Origin: Bryobacterales bacterium
GTDB taxonomy: Bacteria > Acidobacteriota > Terriglobia > Bryobacterales > Bryobacteraceae
Length of the DNA stretch: 11,572 nt
Direction: 5' to 3'
NCBI GenBank assembly: GCA_003487005.1
Contig: DNFG01000506.1
Location: 1 to 11,572 of the forward strand
In this document: positions 1-5,429 of the stretch, piece after piece
Position numbering within the stretch: position 1 is the stretch's first letter
Layout: the number at the start of each line of letters is the position of its first letter
Program-made: the position numbers and the translations under genes
Notes under the pieces: generated by a model
What the model was told of the DNA's origin: nothing
Seen by the model: only the letters and a program-made list of their open reading frames with translations
Databases searched by the model: none

Positions 1-786
1 GGCGGTGTTGGCGAGCGAGTACTCGTCACGCATCAGTCGAACCAGATCGTGGAAGCGGTCGGGCGGCGTTGGATTCTGCTGACGGACGAAGGCTTCGACG
101 GCGGGTATGTCCTCTGGCCCGGGACGGGAATGGATCTTGGCGCGGAGCGAAAAGAAGGCGGGGTTCTGGTCGGCGAGTTCGGTGGACAGGGCACGAATCC
201 GGCGAACACGGGCGGTATCGATACCGTGGGGCAAGGTAGCGGTCAACTGAAGGGCCAGCAGGTAGTTCGGCTCGAGCCAGACCGGATCCTGCAGGAGTTG
301 GCGCAGAAGCCTCCGCGCCGAGGCCTCTTCGTCTTCCGCCTGGCGGACTCCGCGACGCGACCAGGTGCGTTTGTAAATCCACCCGTCGTTTGTCGTGGTC
401 AGGTAGTCAAGCAGGATGATCTGCCGGAGCCAGTGGTGGTTCCGCCGCACGTCAAGAAACTCCTCGAACGGCATGTTGGCGAGAAAACGGGCGACGTCGA
501 TGTCGAGACGGGTCAGTTGTTGTGCGGCCACGCTGGGCGAAGCGTGCTGGAATCCGCGGCCGGGGCCGCAGGGCGCGCCCTGCGGCGGGAGGACACGGCC
601 GTCCGTGCAGTACCAGCGGATCGGCCCAAATGGTCCGCGCGGATCGCGCCGGATCTGGTCGAGGAGTCGACGCGCCTCGGCCTGTCCGGCGGGATCAAGA
701 GAAGGCACGGGCCTTGCGACCCCGGCTTGAGCGGAGGCGCCCGCCAGAAGGCCGAGTAGCGCAATCAGAATGGGCTGAAGGATCAT
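1..786 (-). CDS. Exported protein of unknown function, N-terminal part (cut by left window edge)
   Basis: The minus-strand frame is open for 262 codons from an ATG at 786 to the first base of the window, with no stop. The first 21 residues (MILQPILIALLGLLAGASAQA) look like a Sec signal peptide, with cleavage around residues 19-21, so the product is probably periplasmic or secreted. The mature part has a conserved-looking block at about residues 45-75: RRDPRGPFGPIRWYCTDG, then PPQGAPC. C60 and C73 could pair as a disulfide. Helical, Leu/Arg-rich sequence follows. GGGAG lies 4 nt before the ATG. A TTG at 804, 9 nt after AGGAG, is an alternative start that would add an Arg-containing n-region. 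The antisense frame is also open but starts mid-gene and shows no domain. I recall similar N-termini on large acidobacterial proteins with PEP/pyruvate-binding domains, but that domain would lie outside the window, so function stays open. Confidence 0.75.
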   Translation of the reverse strand, partial: MILQPILIALLGLLAGASAQAGVARPVPSLDPAGQAEARRLLDQIRRDPRGPFGPIRWYCTDGRVLPPQGAPCGPGRGFQHASPSVAAQQLTRLDIDVARFLANMPFEEFLDVRRNHHWLRQIILLDYLTTTNDGWIYKRTWSRRGVRQAEDEEASARRLLRQLLQDPVWLEPNYLLALQLTATLPHGIDTARVRRIRALSTELADQNPAFFSLRAKIHSRPGPEDIPAVEAFVRQQNPTPPDRFHDLVRLMRDEYSLANTA

Positions 787-832
787 GCGGCTCCCGGGAA
801 TCAACCACGAAATCTCCTATGAGGATAGATGA

Positions 833-850
833 CCGGGCAGCCCGGCCGGG
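833..850. promoter_or_regulatory. Overlapping GC palindromes, candidate operator between divergent genes
   Basis: CCGGGC-A-GCCCGG (833-845) overlaps a perfect 10-bp palindrome CCCGGCCGGG (841-850). They lie in the 110-bp gap between the exported-protein gene and the divergent IclR-family gene. IclR regulators commonly bind palindromes next to their own gene, so this is a plausible autoregulatory site. The call rests on symmetry alone, and such palindromes also occur by chance in GC-rich DNA. Confidence 0.3.
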
Positions 851-874
851 TTCCGGACCTAAAGGAGTGATATA

Positions 875-964
875 TTGACTGGACAAAGCGGCGGTTATGA
901 CAGCAGGAACGCGAAAAACCACAAGCCGGGCGAAAGCGGGCGTCCGATCCGAACCGGCGGATAA
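875..964 (+). CDS. Possible 29-codon leader ORF overlapping the IclR gene start
   Basis: A TTG at 875 sits 7 nt after a strong Shine-Dalgarno sequence (AAAGGAG, 861-867) and opens a 29-codon frame ending in TAA at 962-964. It overlaps the first 22 codons of the IclR-family gene in another frame. The product would start MTGQSGGYDSRN and is polar, with no recognised domain. The IclR ATG at 897 has no comparable ribosome site of its own, so this small frame could couple or tune IclR translation. It may equally be a chance frame downstream of a displaced SD. There is no evidence for the peptide beyond the ribosome site. Confidence 0.25.
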   Translation: MTGQSGGYDSRNAKNHKPGESGRPIRTGG

Positions 965-1724
965 ACAATACTACTCCCGCGCGGTGGCGAAGGCGCTGCA
1001 GGTGCTTGACCTGCTTTCGGCGGCCTCGCAGCCGATGTCCCTTCACGAAATGGCTTCCCTGGTGAAGCTGACGAAGACATCGCTGTTCCGGCTGCTGTAC
1101 ACGCTGGAGAGCGAAGGAGCGGTGGACAAGGACGCTGGAGGCCGCTACACGCTCAAGGCCAACCCCGCGAAGCAGGCTGCGCGCGTCCATCTGGAAAAGG
1201 TCCTCGAACTGGGGTCCGCGCAGTTGCGCGACCTGGTCCGCGAATTTCGGGAAACGGCGTCGCTGGCGTTCCTTTTCGACAATCACATTGAAGTGATCGC
1301 GGTGGTGGAGAGCCCGCAGATCGTCCGGATGGGCAACACGGTGGGACGAATTCTGCAACCTCACGCGTCTTCCCTGGGCAAGTGCATCACAGCCTTCCAG
1401 CGCGAAGAACGCCGGGAGCACCTCATTCGAAGCTACGGGATCAACGCGATCACGCCGCAGACGATCGTCGATGAACAGGCCTTGCACGCGGAGCTGGAGC
1501 AGATCCGTTTGAAAGGATTCGGCCTGGACCGGGCCGAGACTTGCTCGGACGGATTCTGTTTCGGCGCGCCGATCCTCGCCCCCGAAGGCAATGCAGTCGG
1601 CGCCATCAGTGTGTCGCTCCCCCGGCAGCGCCTAGGCGCGCAAAGCGCGCAGCAGAAGCTGATCGACAGTGTGAAACGCGCCGCCGGTGCGGTCTCCGCG
1701 GGACTGGCGAAGCCCCGGCTTTAG
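897..1724 (+). CDS. IclR-family transcriptional regulator
   Basis: A 275-residue protein with the usual IclR layout and length. An N-terminal winged helix-turn-helix covers about residues 25-90: SRAVAKALQVLDLL, then PMSLHEMASLVKLTKTSL as the HTH, then GGRYTL as the wing. The C-terminal effector-binding domain covers about 100-270 and holds the family signatures PHASSLGKC (155-163) and GFGLDRAETCSDGFCFGAPI (207-226). The family binds small organic acids or sugar derivatives in this domain and represses or activates adjacent catabolic operons. It probably controls the aldolase gene 65 bp downstream and perhaps the isomerase and SDR genes beyond. The first 24 residues are a basic, disordered-looking tail. 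The ATG at 897 is the best in-frame start, because the upstream in-frame GTG at 867 meets a stop within four codons. Its own SD is weak, while AAAGGAG lies about 30 nt upstream. Effector unknown. Confidence 0.93.
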   Translation: MTAGTRKTTSRAKAGVRSEPADKQYYSRAVAKALQVLDLLSAASQPMSLHEMASLVKLTKTSLFRLLYTLESEGAVDKDAGGRYTLKANPAKQAARVHLEKVLELGSAQLRDLVREFRETASLAFLFDNHIEVIAVVESPQIVRMGNTVGRILQPHASSLGKCITAFQREERREHLIRSYGINAITPQTIVDEQALHAELEQIRLKGFGLDRAETCSDGFCFGAPILAPEGNAVGAISVSLPRQRLGAQSAQQKLIDSVKRAAGAVSAGLAKPRL

Positions 1725-1746
1725 CGGTTTCGTTTTCCACTCCCTC

Positions 1747-1776
1747 TTGACATTTTTCCGAAACGTCTCCGAGAAT
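1747..1776 (+). promoter_or_regulatory. Candidate promoter of the aldolase gene
   Basis: A perfect TTGACA (-35) at 1747-1752 is followed after 18 bp by GAGAAT (4 of 6 to TATAAT) at 1771-1776. It lies in the 65-bp gap after the IclR stop. The -10 falls inside the inverted repeat at 1764-1786, so a protein bound there would block RNA polymerase. A start about 7 nt after this -10 would cut into the Shine-Dalgarno sequence, so the true -10 may differ. Confidence 0.4.
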
Positions 1777-1786
1777 TAAGGAGACG
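1764..1786 (+). promoter_or_regulatory. Inverted repeat containing the aldolase ribosome binding site
   Basis: CGTCTCC (1764-1770) and GGAGACG (1780-1786) are perfect 7-bp inverted copies separated by 9 nt. The right arm contains most of the Shine-Dalgarno sequence AAGGAG (1778-1783), 6 nt before the ATG at 1790. In RNA the stem would hide the ribosome site. In DNA the same repeat could be an operator over the -10 region for the adjacent IclR protein. Sequence does not separate these options. Confidence 0.4.
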
Positions 1787-1789
1787 CAC

Positions 1790-2731
1790 ATGACACAGGG
1801 ATGCCCGAAACGTGGAATCGTCCCGCCCGTGGCCACGCCACTGACGGTGGCAGGGGACTTGGACCGGGCGGCGCTGCGCCATTTGTGCGAGCGAATGATC
1901 CGGGCCGGCGTGGATGGGCTGTTCGTTCTTGGCACGACGGGCGAAGCCCCGAGCCTGGGCTATGGCATGCGCCGGGCGATCATCGAGGAAGTTTGCGCGG
2001 TCTCGGGGGGAAGGGTTCCCGTACTGGTGGGTGTGACGGACACATCGCTGGAGGAGGCGGTGAGTCTGACCCAGCACGCCCGCCAGTACGGCGCGGCGGC
2101 GACCGTGGTGGCGCCGCCGTACTATTTTCCCATCTCCCAGGATGAACTCGAGAGCTACGTCCGCCTGCTGGTCGAGGCCTCTCCGCTGCCGGTCTATCTG
2201 TATAATTTCCCCGGCATGACCAAAGTCCGTTTCGAAATTGAAACGCTCAAGCGGCTGGGGCGGCTGCCGAACGTCGCGGGGCTCAAGGACAGCAGCGGCG
2301 ATATGGACTACTTCCGCGCCGCCCTGGCCGCCGTTTCGGATTTTGAGGATTTCGCCATTTTCATGGGGCCGGAGGAGCAACTGTCGGAGGCCCTGCATCT
2401 CGGCGCCACCGGGGGTGTGACCGGCGGCGCCAATCTCTTCCCGGAACTGTATGTGGGCCTCTACCGCGCAGTGACCGAAGGGCGAGTGGACGAGGAGCGG
2501 GCGCTGCAGGAGCGGTTGATGACGCTGAGCCGCAAGATCTACGGCATCGGCGGCTACGGATCGAGTTTCCTGAAGGGGTTGAAAGCGTCGATGTGGCTCT
2601 GTGGATTGTGCGAGAACATCCTGGCGCCGCCGCATCTGCCTCTCGATGCCGCGGGTTGCGAGTCGGTGCGCGAGCGCCTCGAAGAGATGGGCCTGCTCAC
2701 TGCCCAGGGTGAACCGGCGCTGCATCTGTAG
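1790..2731 (+). CDS. DHDPS/N-acetylneuraminate-lyase family aldolase (probable keto-sugar-acid aldolase)
   Basis: This 313-residue class I aldolase TIM barrel is of normal family length. Visible signatures are GTTGEAPS at 48-55 (pyruvate-carboxylate binding), the catalytic tyrosine Y138 in YLYNFPG, and the Schiff-base lysine K166 in GLKDSSGD. The family makes or breaks C-C bonds through a pyruvate enamine. Bona fide DapA has YNVPSR, where the arginine binds aspartate semialdehyde. Here the matching stretch is YNFPGMTK without arginine, so lysine synthesis is unlikely. It more resembles NAL, KDG aldolase or related catabolic lyases that release pyruvate. An IclR regulator upstream and isomerase and dehydrogenase genes downstream support a sugar-acid role. 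The ATG is well placed behind AAGGAG, which lies in a hairpin arm. Exact substrate unknown. Confidence 0.9.
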   Translation: MTQGCPKRGIVPPVATPLTVAGDLDRAALRHLCERMIRAGVDGLFVLGTTGEAPSLGYGMRRAIIEEVCAVSGGRVPVLVGVTDTSLEEAVSLTQHARQYGAAATVVAPPYYFPISQDELESYVRLLVEASPLPVYLYNFPGMTKVRFEIETLKRLGRLPNVAGLKDSSGDMDYFRAALAAVSDFEDFAIFMGPEEQLSEALHLGATGGVTGGANLFPELYVGLYRAVTEGRVDEERALQERLMTLSRKIYGIGGYGSSFLKGLKASMWLCGLCENILAPPHLPLDAAGCESVRERLEEMGLLTAQGEPALHL

Positions 2732-2798
2732 GCGGCAACCGGCGCGCCCGCTCTCGCTCTTCACTAATGCTGCGCCGAGGGACCGCTGCGGCTCGTTC

Positions 2799-2807
2799 TG
2801 ATATACA
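2799..2807 (+). promoter_or_regulatory. Possible extended -10 element before the Tat-isomerase gene
   Basis: TGATATACA at 2799-2807 fits an extended -10 (TGn followed by TATACA). It would start transcription about 2813, just ahead of the ribosome-site hairpin, and leave a leader of roughly 19 nt. No convincing -35 is present. If real, this gene can be expressed apart from the aldolase. Confidence 0.3.
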
Positions 2808-2811
2808 CTGT

Positions 2812-2829
2812 TGGGCATTGGAGTGCCCA
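2812..2829 (+). promoter_or_regulatory. Hairpin presenting the ribosome site in its loop
   Basis: TGGGCA (2812-2817) and TGCCCA (2824-2829) pair as a 6-bp stem around the loop TTGGAG, which contains the GGAG Shine-Dalgarno core (2820-2823) 8 nt before the ATG at 2832. A loop-exposed SD would normally be accessible, and binding of the loop by protein or RNA could shut it. The stem is short, so its significance is uncertain. Confidence 0.35.
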
Positions 2830-2831
2830 CT

Positions 2832-3668
2832 ATGAACCTGTCCCGACGTTCTCTTCTCGCCGCCGCGGCGGCCTTTCCCGCGATGCCGAGCGCATTGCGC
2901 GGCGCCCAGGCGGGCGCGGCCGGCGATCTGAAACTCGGCGTGGCCACGTATTCCCTGCGCAAGCTCACCTTCCTCGAAGCCGTGAAGGCAATGCAGGAGT
3001 TGCAGGTGCGTTACGCGAAACTGAAACTCGAAGTCCACCTGCCCTACACCAGCAGTCCCGCCCAGGTGCGCGAGGCGAAGAAGGTGCTGGAGGATGCCGG
3101 GATCACCCTGGTGGCCTCGGGTAACACCAATCTGCAGAAGATGGACGAAGGCGACATCCGCCAGAAGTTCGAGTTCAACAAGGCACTCGGCGTTGGGATC
3201 ATGACCTGTGCGCCGACCGCACAAACCCTCCCGATCGTCGAAAAGATGGTGAAGGAGTACGACATCAAGGTGGCCATTCACAACCATGGCCCCGAGGACA
3301 AACATTATCCGGCGCCTTCGGATGCGCTAAAGCAGATCGCGAAGATGGATCCGCGGATGGGCGTCTGCATGGATGCCGGCCACACATCCCGCACCGGCAT
3401 CGACATCGTGAAGGCGACCCGCGAATGTGGCAAGCGGCTCTACGACGTGGATGTGAAGGACCTGAAGGACGCCATGGTCAGCCGCAGCCAGTGTGACGTC
3501 GGCGACGGCGTGCTGCCGGTCCCCGGGCTGCTCAAGCTGTTGCGCAATGAGATGAAGTACCAGCACGTGGTGATGCTGGAATACGAAATCAACGCAGATA
3601 ATCCGATCCCGGGTATGCACCGGTCGCTGCAATACATGCGCGGCGTGCTGGCCGGGCTGAAGGCGTAG
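2832..3668 (+). CDS. Tat-exported TIM-barrel protein, sugar phosphate isomerase/epimerase-like
   Basis: From the ATG at 2832 the product has 278 residues. GGAG stands 8 nt upstream; an in-frame TTG at 2811 would put the signal inside the protein and lacks its own SD. The N-terminus SRRSLLAAAAAFPAM (4-18) is a twin-arginine signal, so the folded enzyme is probably sent to the periplasm. The rest is an AP-endonuclease-2-type TIM barrel: GVATYSL (36-42), IHNHGPEDK (149-157), the metal-site motif CMDAGH (179-184), DVDVKDL (205-211) and a C-terminal LEYE (249-252). D181, H184 and an end-of-barrel Glu (E250 or E252) are likely metal ligands. Many family members have His in the DVHxKD motif; here it is Asp207. 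The family isomerises, epimerises or dehydrates sugars and cannot be assigned a substrate by eye. It is convergent with a second TIM-barrel gene 24 bp away. Confidence 0.85.
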   Translation: MNLSRRSLLAAAAAFPAMPSALRGAQAGAAGDLKLGVATYSLRKLTFLEAVKAMQELQVRYAKLKLEVHLPYTSSPAQVREAKKVLEDAGITLVASGNTNLQKMDEGDIRQKFEFNKALGVGIMTCAPTAQTLPIVEKMVKEYDIKVAIHNHGPEDKHYPAPSDALKQIAKMDPRMGVCMDAGHTSRTGIDIVKATRECGKRLYDVDVKDLKDAMVSRSQCDVGDGVLPVPGLLKLLRNEMKYQHVVMLEYEINADNPIPGMHRSLQYMRGVLAGLKA

Positions 3669-3681
3669 TTTTCGGTTTTCA

Positions 3682-3705
3682 GAAGGTCCGCGTCAGCGGA
3701 CCTTC
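3682..3705. terminator. Bidirectional hairpin between convergent isomerase genes
   Basis: A perfect 10-bp stem, GAAGGTCCGC (3682-3691) against GCGGACCTTC (3696-3705), closes on the 4-nt loop GTCA. It lies 13 nt after the stop of the plus-strand gene. It also covers the end of the minus-strand gene, whose stop (TCA on the plus strand, 3693-3695) is in the loop. The position suits a shared terminator. Neither side has a U-run, so termination would be of the U-poor type or assisted by Rho. mRNA 3'-end protection is an alternative role. Confidence 0.55.
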
Positions 3706-4586
3706 GCCTTCGTGAGCGAGCGGACGAAGTGGAGGCTGGCGCTGATCTGATCGAGCGCTCCGGCCCAAAAGCAGAGGTCCACGCACCACCAGTCGATGTG
3801 TGGCACCGCAAGCAGTTTCGGCGCGACATGATCCCACACAATCGACCCCTCTCCCAGCGGGCAGTGGGTGCTGGTTTCGCCGCCGTGGAGGGTGCCGTCG
3901 GAATCGTCAATGTGGATTGCTCCGATGCGCCCATCCAGCAGTTCGATGAACTCCTCCACACCGCCGTCCAGCTTCTCCTTGCGAATGTGATGCCGGGCGC
4001 CGGCCACCGCGGACATGTAGGCATGGCAGGTGTCGAACAAAATTTGAAACGAGGGGTGGCCGACCCGGTCGTGCATGCTGACGACTTCCGACGGCTTGTT
4101 GAAGACGAAGCCCGGTTCGAACTCCCAGGCGACGCGGACATGCGCGGCCCGGGCCAGTTCGGCGCAGTCCCGCCACACATCCGCGACCCGGTACAGGGCG
4201 TTGTGATAGTCGCCGTCATCGAGTGAGCCGGGTGCACCACCGGTGTCGACGCGGATCATCGGGCTCTCCAGATCGACGCATAGTTCGAGTTGCCGCTGAA
4301 AGAGGTCCACGTAGCGTTGATGGTTGTCCACCACCGCCGGATTGACGCTGCTGAAGTCGGCGGCATAGCCGGAAACCCCGAGACCGAGGTCATGCAACAG
4401 CGCGCGCAGGGACTGGCGCTCTCCGGGCGTGCCGTGTGATTCCAGCGTGACGTGCGGGGGAAAGCCGCCGAGTTCGATGCCGTCGTAGCCCGCGTGCGCG
4501 AGGTGTTCCGCGATCGTAGGCAGCGGCAGAGGATTCTCAGCGTACGGGCCAAACGAAAAGGCCCAGGAACCCATGGAAATTTTCAT
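3693..4586 (-). CDS. Cytosolic TIM-barrel sugar phosphate isomerase/epimerase-like protein
   Basis: This 297-residue protein has no signal peptide and starts MKISMGSWAFSFGPYA. An SD (GGGAG) lies 9 nt before the ATG. Domain: xylose-isomerase-like / AP-endonuclease-2 TIM barrel over nearly the whole length. Marks seen are GYDGIELGGFPPHVTL (33-48), IRVDTGGAPGS (111-121), WEFEPGFVFNKPSEVV (154-169), LFDTCHAYM (183-191), IHIDDSDGTLHGGETSTH (224-241), LGEGSI (244-249) and WWCVDLCFW (266-274). Likely metal ligands are E155 or E157, D185, H188 and H225, with D270 where many relatives have Glu. I recall closely similar proteins (PHVTL, FNKPSEVV, STH..LGEG blocks) from Planctomycetes and Acidobacteria as a conserved group without assigned substrate. 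It reads toward the Tat isomerase gene and is divergent from the SDR gene (82-bp gap). It probably acts in the same sugar pathway. Confidence 0.87.
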   Translation of the reverse strand: MKISMGSWAFSFGPYAENPLPLPTIAEHLAHAGYDGIELGGFPPHVTLESHGTPGERQSLRALLHDLGLGVSGYAADFSSVNPAVVDNHQRYVDLFQRQLELCVDLESPMIRVDTGGAPGSLDDGDYHNALYRVADVWRDCAELARAAHVRVAWEFEPGFVFNKPSEVVSMHDRVGHPSFQILFDTCHAYMSAVAGARHHIRKEKLDGGVEEFIELLDGRIGAIHIDDSDGTLHGGETSTHCPLGEGSIVWDHVAPKLLAVPHIDWWCVDLCFWAGALDQISASLHFVRSLTKAKVR

Positions 4587-4656
4587 TACCTGTTGCTCCC
4601 TGCCGACATTCTCTCAGGAACGGAAGGCGCTTGTCCGCACCACGCGCCACAAACAC

Positions 4657-4662
4657 TAGAAT
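4657..4662 (+). promoter_or_regulatory. Possible -10 box for a near-leaderless SDR mRNA
   Basis: TAGAAT ends 6 nt before the SDR ATG at 4669, so a sigma70-type start would fall at or next to the initiation codon. The 20 nt before the ATG hold no Shine-Dalgarno match, which agrees with leaderless translation. The only -35-like hexamer, TTGTCC at 4631-4636, is 20 bp away, longer than ideal. Confidence 0.3.
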
Positions 4663-4668
4663 CAAATC

Positions 4669-5418
4669 ATGCCGGAACTCTTCGAACTGAGCGGAAAGCG
4701 TGCCCTGATCACCGGCGGCGCCAGCGGAATTGGCGAGGCCACGGCGCGGCTGTTCGCCGGCGCCGGCGCTGAAGTGGTGATCGCCGACCTCGATGACCAC
4801 CGCGCGTCGGCCGTGGCCGCCTCGCTGCCCGGCGCCCGCGCGCTGCACGTCGATCTGACGAGCGAGGCCAGCGTGCAGGCCGCCTTCGCGCTGCTCGACC
4901 GCCTCGACGTGCTGGTGAATAATGCCGGCATCGGGCTCGTCGGCAGCATCGAGGAGACCGCCGCGGAGGACTTCGACCGCCTGATGGCGGTGAATGTGCG
5001 CGGCGTGTATCTCGCCACGCGTGCGGCGGTTCCCCTGCTGCGCGCCGCGGGGGGCAATATCGTGAACATCGGCTCCGTGGCCGGGTTGGTCGCCGTGAAG
5101 CGCCGATTCGCCTACTGCGCCACCAAGGGCGCCGTCGTGGCCATGACCCGCCAACTCGCCATCGAGTACGCCGGCGAAATTCGCGTCAACTGCATCTGCC
5201 CCGGCACCGTGGACACGCCCTTCGTCGAGGCGTACCTGGAGAAGTACCACAAGCACGAGAAGGAAGAAGTCCGGCGGCAGTTGGATGCCCGCCAGCCGGT
5301 GGGCCGGCTGGGTCGCCCCGAGGAGATCGCCGCACTCGCGCTCTACCTCGCCTCCGGCCAGGCCGGCTTCGTCACGGGTTCGATCATGACCATCGACGGC
5401 GGCTGGACCGCGGCCTGA
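4669..5418 (+). CDS. Short-chain dehydrogenase/reductase (probable NAD-dependent sugar-acid dehydrogenase)
   Basis: A 249-residue classical SDR of full length. The Rossmann motif TGGASGIG is at 15-22 and D40 ends beta-2, which favours NAD over NADP. NNAG is at 84-87. The catalytic set is N109, S136, Y149 and K153 (YCATK). The C-terminal half has the block VNCICPGTVDTPF and ends in TGSIMTIDGGW. CxCPGTVDTP is reminiscent of the DHRS6/BDH2 and 2-keto-3-deoxy-L-fuconate dehydrogenase branch, which oxidises hydroxy or sugar acids. That would fit with the DHDPS-family aldolase nearby, but the subfamily is inferred from memory of motifs. The start has no SD and may be leaderless. It is divergent from the TIM-barrel gene upstream and convergent with the DASS symporter, whose stop is 11 nt away. 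Confidence 0.92.
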   Translation: MPELFELSGKRALITGGASGIGEATARLFAGAGAEVVIADLDDHRASAVAASLPGARALHVDLTSEASVQAAFALLDRLDVLVNNAGIGLVGSIEETAAEDFDRLMAVNVRGVYLATRAAVPLLRAAGGNIVNIGSVAGLVAVKRRFAYCATKGAVVAMTRQLAIEYAGEIRVNCICPGTVDTPFVEAYLEKYHKHEKEEVRRQLDARQPVGRLGRPEEIAALALYLASGQAGFVTGSIMTIDGGWTAA

Positions 5419-5429
5419 TTCGCGCCGGC

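Noticed and set aside
49..759. A 236-codon plus-strand open frame opposite the exported-protein gene
   Set aside because: It is codon-for-codon antisense to the minus-strand gene, starts mid-way, and has no signal, domain or ribosome site; the minus frame has all three.
1721..2968. A 415-codon minus-strand open frame across the aldolase and start of the Tat isomerase
   Set aside because: It runs antisense to two clear genes and the gap between them; the product is His/Arg/Gln-rich with no domain.
3440..4240. Minus-strand 266-codon frame overlapping the cytosolic isomerase
   Set aside because: It is a shifted frame of a well-supported TIM-barrel gene, with Ser/Arg/Thr-rich low-complexity sequence.
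2732..4668. dif-like chromosome dimer resolution site near the skew change
   Set aside because: Neither gap (2732-2831, 4587-4668) holds an AT-rich palindrome resembling the XerCD target.
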